The position numbers were made by a program, and so were the translations under genes. This document shows, piece by piece, positions 36,274-45,716 of a stretch of 57,002 bases of DNA. Source of the stretch: Ophiosphaerella korrae (taxonomy: Eukaryota > Ascomycota > Dothideomycetes > Pleosporales > Phaeosphaeriaceae); the NCBI GenBank assembly GCA_028456385.1, contig JALNQF010000262.1:1-57002 (forward strand), in the 5' to 3' direction. Below the pieces are notes generated by a model. It saw only the letters and a list, made by a program, of their open reading frames with translations, was not told the DNA's origin and did not search any database. How positions within the stretch are numbered: the first letter of the stretch is position 1; the number at the start of each line of letters is the position of its first letter.

Positions 36274-36931
36274 CCACGTTCATTGGCCTTAGATAGTTGT
36301 GTTCACCTTACTCTAGCTACTGCATCCCACTAGCTTAACAACGCAATACAATCCTAGTACCACATGCCCCTGAGAGCCCCGGCCGCCATCCACGAGAATC
36401 AACTATTGCACCCGTCGCGACATCGGAGTATTTATACCGTCTCCACTCGCCTCAGGTCCCAACATATACTAGCTCAGAAATGCTCCTTAACCGCCCTGTC
36501 CATCGAGTCGATCCTCACTGCCACAATGGTGAGGCTCAAACGAGCCAATTGCCATCCGCCACGAACCGTCCCAGCCTCACTGCGCGACAAACGCCCAACT
36601 CCAATCGCCCGACAGCTGCTGGATTCTGCAACCTCAATCGCCATTGTAGAACGTGGAACCACCACCAGTCCGGCCTGTTTTTTAACCGTGTCCGACTTCA
36701 CAACCCGAATGCGTTACCCATCTTCTTCCTTCCGCCGACGCGGTGTGGTTACTCGAAACCCCACCGCCAGCAGCAGCACCCTTACTCCGCAGTATATGAT
36801 GACTTGTTCTGTTCAAGTCTAAGTCACTCACTAACCATCAAAACATCCATCCCCATCCGGGTCAACTCTCAACTCCTCGTACATGGTCGTCACGCACCGC
36901 CATTTGATATCACAATTGAGCCTGCTCTCCC

Positions 36932-39580
36932 ATGGATAATTTCCCTCCTGTCAATGGCGGCCGCGAACAGGTCGAGGTTCCGTATCTCGCTCAGCATCAC
37001 CCGCAACTCGAGTACGATGTGGCCGGTTTTCTAGGCTTCCCGGATCGCAAGGGGTGGTCTACCGAGTTCCTACTCAATGGGAAGTTTCTGCAAGGGCACA
37101 GCGTTGAGGAAACTGCTGTGATGTTACAGTCATGGCTCTTTATCGGGTTTCTCATGGACGTTTGCCATGTCCCGAATGAGCTGGAGGATGACCCATGTGA
37201 GGCGGAGAACGGCGAGCCCCATCAGGCTCGAGCACTTCTCGCCCCAGAAGAAGTCGACGCCTCTGATACGGTCGAAATTGAATTGCCTGTCGCTCCTCTT
37301 CAGAAGACGCTGTTACGGCCTGAAATTCGCGTGCTCCTGCCGAAAGTCGACGGGATGCTTACCGTCTCGTTGTTTTCACTCGGCCAGATCATGCAAAAAT
37401 TCCGCCATCGGGCCGCCGGGGGATCTGCCAACGGCGGCAGCACTTGGGGTCTCCAGGCAAATGCCGAGACGGTCGCAAAGTTGCGAGACGCCAGCTACCA
37501 CGCGTCGCGAGTGCTGGCTCATCCAAGCTTAGACGAGATACTTGATCCTGTCATCCAGCTATCTGTGCAGAACCTGGGAGATACCTTTGTCTGGGCCCGC
37601 TTCGCCTGTTGGGAACCTCATCTTACTTGCCTGTCCATGGACCCTTCTCCGACCGGATACAAGTATGGTTGCCCACGGCTTAACGAATTTCTCCGCAAGC
37701 GATTGTTGGCAGCGGGCTGGTGTGTGTCTGAGATTGCCACATTTCGCTCTATATGGTCCAACCGGCTTCTATACTTTCTGAGTACGATGCCGAGAAAAGT
37801 GGTCAATGATCATAGCGGGTGCTCCGAACTGCTCTGCCAGTTTGAGATAATCGACTCAAAAAACTATCGCACCCAGCACCGCACCCCGGACTGCTCCTGT
37901 GAGCATGTCGACATTTCTGAAGAGGCCAAGCACTTCTTCCAGAATTGCCAAGGCAAAGAATACCAACCCGGACATTACCCGATTGTTTGGGTCCGACCTC
38001 GCTATGGAGATAGCCAGGTGGCCGAGATACAGGTTTTAGATTCGAAAGAACATAAATATATCGCTATATCCCATGTGTGGGCACACGGCCTCGGAAACCC
38101 CGGGCGGAACTCTCTGCCGAGCTGCCAGCTGCTTCGAATCCAACACCACGTCGATGAGCTGTGGAAAGAGATGGAGGGGGGCGCGGGAGCAGAACCAAAA
38201 GGCGAAGGATGTACTGCGAAGCCCTTCTGGATCGACACGCTCTGTGTTCCCCTTTCCCCCGAGGAAAGAGGACTGGCAATCCTTAACATGGCGCAGACGT
38301 ATCAAGAAGCTAGATCCGTACTAGTGCTCGATAAGGAGATCTGGATGCAAGAATGGACGGAGAAGACTCGCATGGAGGAGCTCGTAGTGAGTATGGCTTC
38401 TTGCACCTGGTATCGTCGACTCTGGACTCTCCAGGAAGGGGCTTTGGCCAGGAACCTCCACTTTTGCTTCTCCAACCGGTCCTTAGACATGAGGGAGCTG
38501 CAGAACTGCATGCTGGGCAAAAAGACAAAGTACAGCACTATCGAGGATCCCGAGAGGTACCGTTTCATGATGTTCCTGGGCGGGCTCGGCATCGAGCCAG
38601 ACATCTCGTCGTACCGGCCACTGACCAAATACTGGCAATGCAAGGCTCACATGGGCCGATCGGCCATCTGGACTTCGGTCCAGATCCAAACCACCAGCCG
38701 GCCCGAGGACGAGGTCATCTGTCTTGCCAGTCTTCTGGGCTTCGACTATGAGTCGAAAAAGGCTCTATTTAGGGTCCGCGACATCCAGGAGCGCATGCGC
38801 GCATTCCTCCTCTCGCCCTCGCCTGGCTCGATCCCGCAGAACGTCATCTTCGCTCCGTGGCCCAAACTGCGAATTGAAGGTGTTCGCTGGGCACCGGCAT
38901 CGTTCACTCGGGCCGTCGCGGGTGACTCGCAACTTGACAGCGTGCTCCTGAGTAGTGGAGCTATCCAGGCGCCCATCACCGGGGACGGTGTGCTAATCAG
39001 AGCGTGTTCCGGAATTGTCTTGGAGCCCGTCAGGTTACCGCTTTTCCACAGCTTTTTTGTCGCACTGGATTTTGGTACTGACGAGGAAACGTGGTTCGAG
39101 GTTATGGACAAAAGACATTGGAGGGACCGGGAGGTCGAGTGTTGGAAGGGCATAGGGCGTCGCTGCCGCCGTGCCCAGGCTAGAAGTGGCAAGGAAGGAA
39201 CCCCCATAGTCGACCCGGTCCCGGTTTTGCTGGTTCAGGGGAACTTCGGCCCCGAGAGAGACTACGCGGGTATGCTTGGCCTTATTTTGTCGGACGGAGG
39301 TGAGGCTCAAGAGGCCACGACGAGCACGGTGCGATTCCTCGCGACTGTGCGCATCCAGCAGGTTTGGGGGGCTGGGTGCCGACCCCAGCATAGCTTGTGT
39401 CACCCCGGTTGCAGCCTTCCACTGACGAAGAGTCAGGCTGTCAAGATTTTGAGAGACGAGACGGAATGCAAGGGCGGGTGTGGGCAGCGGCATATTTCCA
39501 TTTCCGACGCCCAGGGCGAGCAGGTTAGTGCCGTTGCCAGGGGGGCAAAGAGCGCGAAGGATACGTGGATTGTTAGATGA
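36932..39580 (+). CDS. HET-domain (heterokaryon incompatibility) protein, 882 aa
   Basis: Intronless frame. The start is the first ATG after an in-frame TGA at 36917-36919. The HET domain spans roughly residues 370-510. Its motifs are KYIAISHVWAHGLGNP at 375-390, FWIDTLCVPLSPEERG at 432-447, a helix with AILNMAQTYQEARSVLVLD at 449-467, and WYRRLWTLQEGALARNL at 493-509. These match the usual order: ISH.W, W.DTLC.P, A...M...Y..A..VLV.D, and R.WT.QE. HET domains trigger vegetative-incompatibility cell death in ascomycetes when activated by partner allelic differences. The ~370-residue N-terminal region and ~370-residue C-terminal region lack a recognised NACHT, repeat or ankyrin domain. There are no premature stops and no RIP signature, unlike the neighbours. 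A likely alternative C-terminus in the next frame is discussed in the findings. Confidence 0.9.
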   Translation: MDNFPPVNGGREQVEVPYLAQHHPQLEYDVAGFLGFPDRKGWSTEFLLNGKFLQGHSVEETAVMLQSWLFIGFLMDVCHVPNELEDDPCEAENGEPHQARALLAPEEVDASDTVEIELPVAPLQKTLLRPEIRVLLPKVDGMLTVSLFSLGQIMQKFRHRAAGGSANGGSTWGLQANAETVAKLRDASYHASRVLAHPSLDEILDPVIQLSVQNLGDTFVWARFACWEPHLTCLSMDPSPTGYKYGCPRLNEFLRKRLLAAGWCVSEIATFRSIWSNRLLYFLSTMPRKVVNDHSGCSELLCQFEIIDSKNYRTQHRTPDCSCEHVDISEEAKHFFQNCQGKEYQPGHYPIVWVRPRYGDSQVAEIQVLDSKEHKYIAISHVWAHGLGNPGRNSLPSCQLLRIQHHVDELWKEMEGGAGAEPKGEGCTAKPFWIDTLCVPLSPEERGLAILNMAQTYQEARSVLVLDKEIWMQEWTEKTRMEELVVSMASCTWYRRLWTLQEGALARNLHFCFSNRSLDMRELQNCMLGKKTKYSTIEDPERYRFMMFLGGLGIEPDISSYRPLTKYWQCKAHMGRSAIWTSVQIQTTSRPEDEVICLASLLGFDYESKKALFRVRDIQERMRAFLLSPSPGSIPQNVIFAPWPKLRIEGVRWAPASFTRAVAGDSQLDSVLLSSGAIQAPITGDGVLIRACSGIVLEPVRLPLFHSFFVALDFGTDEETWFEVMDKRHWRDREVECWKGIGRRCRRAQARSGKEGTPIVDPVPVLLVQGNFGPERDYAGMLGLILSDGGEAQEATTSTVRFLATVRIQQVWGAGCRPQHSLCHPGCSLPLTKSQAVKILRDETECKGGCGQRHISISDAQGEQVSAVARGAKSAKDTWIVR

Positions 39581-39710
39581 TACGGCGTCGCCTCTCTACA
39601 ACCGTATCTTGTCTGCATGTATGCTGGAGAGTTCTAAGGCCTTATGTTGTGCTGAGATGGAGTGGAAAACGCTTTTGGTGCGGTGGGAGAAGGAGTTGGA
39701 TTGAAGATAG

Positions 39711-39716
39711 AATAAA
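39711..39716 (+). terminator. Polyadenylation-signal-like AATAAA after the HET gene
   Basis: AATAAA inside an A-rich run, 131 bases after the HET stop codon and just after the end of the alternative reading frame at 39704. This is a reasonable place for 3'-end formation. Confidence 0.45.
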
Positions 39717-40352
39717 AAAACTGATGGGAAGGGGAGAAGCCTTCTTTTAACCTATCCGCCCCTGAATGGCAACGTGCATCTTGATCAACCATCGTACCTC
39801 GAGATCTTCGGGGCGCACGCTACTCATGTGCCAAAAATGCGCCTTTTGGGATGTCAAACCCTACCTCCACGGTGCCGACGCTCTCCAGAGCCCAATTGCT
39901 AAGTACGCTACCAACGTAACGGTCTTTCTAGGCAATAAGGAGTTCGCAATACTCCTCCATGCCGACGAAACCACTACGACGGGTGCTCCCGAACCCAGCG
40001 CAGCCTGGCAAGCCCGCCAGCGAGCCAACCCAAGCCAACCCGGGAGCGTCTGCGTCCGCTAGGTCCTTACCATGCGGCTGGTCCCCAGAGAGGACTTCTA
40101 CGTGTATTCCCTTCAAAACCGGTGGGCTAGCCTCTAGTATTAGCGCGTCGTATGCCCCTCGAAAGGTGAAAGGTCATGTGGCCGGCTTTGCCCACTGCAT
40201 GCCCGACCGATGTTATATGATTCAATCAATCAATCAAACCACGGTGACGAGTTATGGATTCAGTAAGTCATGAGAAGAAATTTCCCTGTGGCTGCTGACG
40301 AATGATAGTGCAGTGACCACCTGCCTACCGGGTGGCGAGGACAACCCGCATC
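39717..40352. other. Interval between convergent genes, no assigned gene
   Basis: Normal composition. On the minus strand (about 39.82-40.11 kb) a frame containing MEEYCELLIA continues past a TAG with VLSNWALESVGTVEVGFDI. It may be a decayed coding fragment, but no family was recognised. ATTCAATCAATCAATC-type tetranucleotide repetition occurs near 40.22 kb. Confidence 0.35.
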
Positions 40353-41604
40353 TCAGCGCCTCTCCTGCTCCGCCTTGCGCGCAAACCCGTCCCACATGTT
40401 AATTTCATCATCCCTCAGCTTGCCAGGGAAAAACTCGTCCAGCATGCTACGACCCAAGTTGGGGTAGGCCGCCTCTACCTCGAACAAAGTCCTCATCACC
40501 TTAGTCTGGCCAAACACGCCAACAAAGTCGAGGGGGATCCCGAAACTCTCCGGGCACCTCGCCCTGCCAGAGACGAAAATGCTCTGCAGGATGCCAACCC
40601 CCCCAACAGCGAGCAGATACCACGTGTTATCCTTCAGGCTCGTCGCCGTGATGAGGAGCATCCACCACGCGGCGGTGAGAACCAAAATCGCAGCGCGGGT
40701 CCAGCTGTTGGCCGAGGCGTCCATGTTGTTCTGCCCACCCGCCAGGTCCTCGAGATTCAGCCCGTGGCCGTTGGCTAGGACGACTAGGGCATGCTAGGCG
40801 CCGTTTCCACGGGTGAGCACGTAAGCGTCGTTCGACCGCCGTCTACACGCCCACTTTTCCTTTTTCCACTGCGGCAGCGCGCCCGTCAGCAGCGCGAGAC
40901 ATGTACCGCACGCCGTGACGGATAGGATGCCCCAGTCACCCGAGAGAGCGTAGGGGACGGCCGAGAGGCCGAGCTGTAGGAAGATAGTTAGGATGCCGCT
41001 CCAGTACATCATGTCGCGCTTCGGGGCGCCCGACGGCATTGTGGCGCTCGGTGCGTAAATGGATACAACTAAGCCGGCCCGTCCCGGCCGCTTAGCCGTG
41101 GGATCTTGGCCCCTCAGTTCGTCCCAGCGCGCTGTGAGCACAGCCGTCGTCATGTCCTTGACGGCTCGGTGGCTCCAGGTATCAAAGTCCCGGACGGTGC
41201 GTCCGAGGATCCAGCTCGTGTTCTCCATGACTGACCCCGACTTCCCATTGATGACTTTGCATTTGCAGTCGGGAGCGGCTGGCATGAGTTTGTTCTCGCC
41301 GACGGCTGAGGCGAGAGCCGAGAGGGAATACGAAACCCATCCTGCGAAAAGTGTTACTGGTTACGCAGGCCAAGTTCTGGGGAATGAGGCGATTCTGACC
41401 AAACGAAAAGGTCACAGGAGTGAATCCGTAACCAGCTAGTTGCGCAAGAGCCCGACTGATTACATCGCCGCCGAGGAGAAGCAGGAGACTGAAGACATCG
41501 GCCGGGTGGCGCCACTGGGCCACAATGTTGTCCTGAACAGTTGCCAAGGAATTTATCGCGCCGGAAGCCGTGGAATTAAGCGTAGCGAGTACGGGAGCCA
41601 TCAT
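40353..41604 (-). pseudogene. Polytopic membrane protein, one intron, one RIP-type premature stop
   Basis: Exon 1 (41604-41400; MMAPV or MAPV start) ends ...VTFSFG. A 58-bp intron (41399-41342, GTCAG...TTCGCAG) follows. Exon 2 continues in frame as WVSYSLSALASAVGENKLMP and runs to a TGA at 40353. A single in-frame TAG at 40796-40794 interrupts it after VLTRGNGA. The same frame is then open for another 146 codons (HALVVLANGHGLNLEDLAGG...). Without that stop the product would be about 395 residues. Hydrophobic segments, about six in all, include FSLLLLLGG, YWSGILTIFLQLGLSAVPYAL, WGILSVTACGTCLALLTG, AAILVLTAAWWMLLI and WYLLAVGGVGILQSIFV. The TAG arises from CAG or TGG by a CA-to-TA or TG-to-TA change. 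I recognise the general type as a conserved fungal membrane protein of unknown function. If the stop is read through or is an assembly error, it is an ordinary gene. Confidence 0.72.
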
Positions 41605-42147
41605 CTATACACTAAGGTAAAGTTGCTAGTGTTTCGGTCTTCGCTGCCGGTAGGCGGTTACAAGAAGAAATTATCGGTTGCCTAGTATAGGCAGAAGCGG
41701 GGTAAGTAGTCCCAATTAGATCTTATACATCGTCTTATAGTCTTATAAGGTAGACTTTATACAAGATAACTTTACGAGGTATACTAAATAGTTAATTAAA
41801 AAGAAAGCGAATAGTAGAGACCTAGCTAGGAGGGAGGAATAGGAGATACAAGGTGCCCTCCTGTACGGGTGAACGCGAGGGTAGCAATACATCAGTCCGT
41901 ATAACCGTGCACAGAAGGTTTAGAATACAATATATAAATTTGTAAGCAGAATACTATAAAGCTAAGGAGTTTTATCCTAAACTAGCTATATTAGCACAAT
42001 ACCTGGAATATAGCAGGTTATCATTTAATCCGAGGCTATCCGACATAAGAGAATAGATACCCTTATAGTAAATTAGTCTGTTATAGGCGAGGAAGAAATT
42101 GCCTCTTTATGATATAGATACAGAATAAAGACAAGAGTCTATTATTA
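41605..42147. other. AT-richer interval upstream of the membrane-protein gene
   Basis: Intermediate composition. A partly RIP-like patch (about 41.70-41.83 kb) is followed by a mixed region. A short plus-strand frame near 41.96 kb reads KAKEFYPKLAILAQYLEYS, which looks protein-like but is unassigned. It is probably an old repeat remnant. Confidence 0.35.
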
Positions 42148-42687
42148 ATGTTCCGAGATTTACTAAGGCTCTTTCAAGTTACCGCCGCGCTTATGGTTTG
42201 CCTGGTACTGCCTCAACTTGGCATCGACGGACAGCTGAACGAGGCTGCCGATCTGCCATCTTTGAAAGACCAAAACTTCTACTCCTTACCCAGGCAAAAG
42301 TGCCCCTCTCCACACTTAAGGTATGTGCATCCACGTTCACTGCGTAACTTCTCGCTCACGAAATAGAATGTGTGCCAACCAGTATGCTCGCTACCGATGC
42401 GCACCAGATCACACTTCCGGAGGCGAAGACGAACTAAGACTAGCATATATTGCGAAATGTACCCATACAAGGACTAATAACCTCCCTATCTGTCAGCCAA
42501 ACACCAGGACCGATGAGCATGATCAGGGAAATAACAAACCAGACGAGGACTGCCCCGAATGCAAAGGCGAAACTCCCCCAGAGACTCTATGATTGGACTA
42601 CTTTACGAGGGAAGAATGCGTCTTGTGCCGCATCCAGTTAGATATATGTGCGTCGTTCAGGGGGAATAAGGGTCGATCATATACATA
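42148..42687 (-). pseudogene. Possible C-terminal remnant of a membrane protein, cut by the pogo insertion
   Basis: On the minus strand at about 42.45-42.64 kb one frame reads AQDAFFPRKVVQS, a TAG, then SLWGSFAFAFGAVLVWFVI, followed by LIMLIGPGVWLTDREV. The last part is a strong membrane segment with an acidic end. The frame stops at about 42.44 kb. The right boundary is the TA target of the pogo element at 42686. On the plus strand, a 72-codon frame from 42148 (MFRDLLRLFQVTAALMVCLV) is an alternative reading with a signal-like start. Neither can be confirmed without homologues. Confidence 0.3.
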
Positions 42688-43050
42688 ACGTGTTCCACCA
42701 CTCAACCTAACAAACCACTCAACCTAACACTTTTCCTTAGCACTGCAAACACCACCTCTACACCGCTATATCTCAACAACAACAAAATATTACTACTGCA
42801 TATAAAGGTAGAGTAGAGCTTGCCCTTTAAGCTTTATCCCTAGGCTAATTCAAGTGTTAAGAGGTAGCTGGAAGACAATAGTACTTGCCGTAGGCCACAG
42901 GAGATAGTGAAGGGATGACAGATAGTATTCGATAGTACCACTAGTATCTCAGGGAGAATAATACTTGCCTTACTCTCTTCGCAAGTATCGAGCCTTTTAT
43001 GCGCCTGTGTAGCGCACCGGCCCCGCTTTAGATTACAACTATACAATGTC

Positions 43051-44895
43051 ATGATCTTTGGTGTATCGGCCCCGCCCCCAACTTGTACTAGGGTTCACGA
43101 GAGTCTCGAGTGTTCAACGAACCCTCGTTACATCAAGAGCCAGCGACGTGCTACTAAAGCTTTCAACGTTAATTATCATCGCCTCTCTAAACAACTTAAA
43201 GGAATCGCACCTTAAGCTATTGCGTATGCTAACCGCTAGAAACTTACTCTTAACGAAGAGTAGACGATTGTTAACTACATCCTTAACCTTAACTAACGAG
43301 GATTTACCCCCTAGCTCTACGAGGTAGCTAATATAGCTAATAAACTACTAGCTATATAGGGTAGACAGCCTATAGGCAAAAACTAGCCTACACGCTTTAT
43401 AGCGCGTTAAAACAAGCTAAAAATAGCGTTTAACTAAGCAAAGGATCGCTAGAGAATACTTTAAGAGGATCCTAAAGTTATTAGCGCGTAGTTTAAGCTT
43501 GTAGAGGAGACTAAGGCCTAGTATAGGGTAGTAGATAAGGACGTCTACAACTTTAATAAGACTAGCTTCTAGATAAAGGTAATTAGGTCTATAAAGGTTA
43601 TTACAGGCTTAGATAAGTGTTAATAACCTACTCTTACTTAGGGTAGTAATTATAAGTAAGTTATAGTAATCTAGAGTATCTACGTAGTAGAGTACACAAT
43701 CCTACTATTTATTATCTATAAAGGACGCGTCTATATCTCTACTTAGTATAAAGAGGTAGGTATACTACGTAATTAGAAGCTCTTAGTCTTAGAGAATAGC
43801 TAGACAACTAATATACTTAGTCTAGAGTAGTTAAAGCACTTTAACGCGTATACAAAGTTACGTTAAGTAAAGGTATACTAGCTACTTATCTTAGATAGCT
43901 ATAAGAGCTACCTTAACTAAGATTTTAAAGACTACTACCTTAAAAATAAGATCTTAACTTTTTATATACTAGCCTATTTATTATATATCTTCTAGCTACT
44001 TAATATAGTATACTTCTTACTACTAAAGCGTAAGTACTCTAAGTATATACAAGGCTTAGTATAGAAACGCGTCTTCTACATTAATAAAGAAGGCTTCCTT
44101 CTAGCCTTTAGAAACGCGTTTTTTAACGTGTTTACTAAGAAGAACTATAAGAAGGCCTTTAAGACTTTAGGACTTATTCCTCTAGACGCGTAGTAAGTGC
44201 TAGATTACCTTAATATACGCATTTATACCCTACTAAGACCCCTACTACTAGAAACACTATAGTAGTTAAAGACTCTAAGTAATACTTACGAATTTAGGTC
44301 TTAGTTAAAGCTCTTAAGTAGCTCTCTCTATTACTTACCTACTACTTGTTATGTAGCAGCTCTACTCCACTGCGCTAAACAAACCTAAAAAGGTAACTAA
44401 GTATTTAACAACGTTGAATACAGGAGTAGAACAGTATATATTGCCTAAGGGCCCTCGCCCTTGCTTGCGCTTTGCGCAGCTACGGCCTACTGCGGCCTAC
44501 AGCGTGACACTACTATATAGAGCTTCCTTTACTAGCTTATTAAGAGTGCTAAATTAATACTATATAAAAGCGTTCTTTAAGATACCTATATAAAGGAGCT
44601 TAAAGAGTAATTAAAGGTAATAACTAAGTAAAAGTTACGTAAAAGAAAGCAAATTTAGTACGGCAGGACTATAGAGTATAGAGAGACGTTAACGTAGGTA
44701 GCTATAAAGGCGTTAATAGCTGCGTAGAAGGGTAAAAAGGCTTATAGTAGGAGTAACTATAAAAGGGCTTAACTAGGTTAACGGCGCTGTAGGAACTGCG
44801 GGAAGACTAGGCACAACGCGCGAACGTGCCAGGAAGATAAAGAAGAGACTTCTAAATTAGATAGTAGTGTTATAGTAGTAGGGGGTACTAAGTAA
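43051..44895 (+). pseudogene. pogo/Fot transposase with C-terminal zinc knuckle, RIP-killed
   Basis: One frame carries the whole family order: an N-terminal region (SQRRATKAFNVNYHRLSKQL, 43.13 kb), a Tc5-type HTH (LTLNEEQTIVNYILNL with one stop, then GFTP, 43.24 kb), and YNFNKTSF at 43.55 kb (family YNFDETGF). Catalytic LLILDSYKSYLNQDF follows at 43.89 kb (family DGHGSH). A C-terminal CCHC knuckle, CRNCGKTRHNARTC, lies at 44788-44829, spaced C-X2-C-X4-H-X4-C. Stops are TAG/TAA of the CAR/TGG origin. Leaving out the solo LTR and one copy of its duplication puts the downstream part back in the same frame. The length would be about 560 residues, normal for the family. The knuckle end and the TIRs are less mutated than the core. 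Confidence 0.88.
44347..44509. repeat. Unmutated 163-bp solo LTR, TSD CTACT
   Basis: It begins TGTTATGTAG and ends CAGCGTGACA, with CTACT on both sides (44342-44346 and 44510-44514). It keeps CA, TG and GC-rich stretches (GGGCCCTCGCCC), in sharp contrast to the RIP-mutated transposase around it. It is unrelated to the 165-bp copia LTR and to the gypsy LTR of this window. Strand cannot be set without an internal region. Confidence 0.88.
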
Positions 44896-44987
44896 AGTTT
44901 GTTATTAACCCCTAAAGAGGTGGTGTTCGCAGTGCCAAGGAAAAGTGTCGGGTTGAGTGGTTTGTCGGGTTGAGTGGTGGAACACGT

Positions 44988-45716
44988 TAGCTAATTTGAA
45001 TTATTTTCTTCTCACATCTTATCAGCAAGCTCTTGCTCTTCTTTCCTACCCTAGCAGTACACCTTGGCACAGTACTTTTGCAATTTTGGCACAGCACTCT
45101 GCCTTGGAATGAAATGCCTATGCATGGTTATTATTTTATCGGTGAATTGATCTGCTCTCGTACCATTCGTCCCCCTGTTTGCTCAAGAAATAGGCTTGAT
45201 GGGAAATGTTCAGTAAATCTGGTGCCTCAAGCCGGGAGGTAACGTTCAAATCCACTAGATACCAAATTTTGGTTCCGGTGTCTGAGTCAAATCCTGGAAG
45301 AGCATGAGAGAAATCGTAGTTAACAGGGTTGAGAATTTGATTAAACGGGCGACTAAAGATTTTATCGCAAAAGAGCTGAGCTACTGTATTTTGTCGATCT
45401 TGAGGACTGCCTGGTAGGTCCGTTGGACAAGCATATATAGCAACGCGAATAGGTTCCCCATGCGCCATCATCTTGATTAGTGGGTTGTGATTGATTCGTA
45501 TGCTGCAGGTGCGTTATGGCTGATCGTTGGGAAATACCAAGGCTGAAGAGTGCCGCTGAAGATGGCAATGTGCTGTTTCGTGCCGACGGTGACAAAGGAG
45601 TAAGCATGCGTACTGAGGGTTCGTGGGCGGGTGACAATGCGGTCTAACACGCGCTGGGGCAGCTCGTCACCGGCGTCACCGGGACTCTGCCGGGGTTTAC
45701 CGTGTCCGTGCACCAA
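44988..45716 (-). pseudogene. Unassigned protein gene, N-terminal part, probably truncated by the pogo element
   Basis: Two minus-strand frames of normal composition: 45716-45477 (MVHGHGKPRQSPGDAGDELP..., ending AAYESITTH) and 45471-45136 (MMAHGEPIRVAIYACPTDL... with TKIWYLVDLNVTSRLEAPDL and QAYFLSKQGDEWYESR). The second has the look of an ordered extracellular or luminal domain. The two may be joined by an intron or an indel; a donor-like GTATTTCC near 45.54 kb exists, but no splice keeps a clean frame. The gene points toward the pogo insertion. The membrane segment beyond the transposon (42.45-42.6 kb) is on the same strand, so both could belong to one interrupted gene. No family recognised. 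Confidence 0.4.

Larger units (their letters stand above)
35708..36931. promoter_or_regulatory. Divergent intergenic region between lectin and HET genes
   Basis: About 1.2 kb separates the two divergent start codons. It holds a TATA-like box, a cluster of TCCCGAC-type repeats, a CACGTG box and an inverted TGACA repeat, all upstream of the HET gene. The last ~570 bases before the HET start are C-rich, poor in G, and contain upstream ATGs (36364, 36480), as expected for a long fungal 5' leader. The frames opened by those ATGs resemble no protein I recognise. Confidence 0.55.
42688..44987 (+). mobile_element. pogo/Fot-type DNA transposon, 2300 bp, 72-bp TIRs, TA duplication
   Basis: The TIRs begin ACGTGTTCCACCACTCAACC and match over 72 bp with six differences, all transitions. 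In each case the left copy has the T or A state. Within each TIR a 15-bp motif (CCACTCAACCYRACA) is directly repeated, as expected for transposase-binding sites. TA flanks both ends (42686-42687, 44988-44989). The transposase relic fills the plus strand. A 163-bp solo LTR is inserted at 44347-44509. The element sits in the middle of the gene island. Confidence 0.93.

Noticed and set aside
36364..37034. Two overlapping plus-strand frames (152 and 184 codons) before the HET gene
   Set aside because: They overlap each other in different frames, are rich in Pro/Ser/Arg/His as expected from C-rich leader DNA, and show no recognisable domain. Treated as upstream frames in a long leader.
37167..39493. 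Many open frames on both strands inside the HET gene
   Set aside because: All are shadows of the 882-codon frame, which alone carries the conserved motifs in order.
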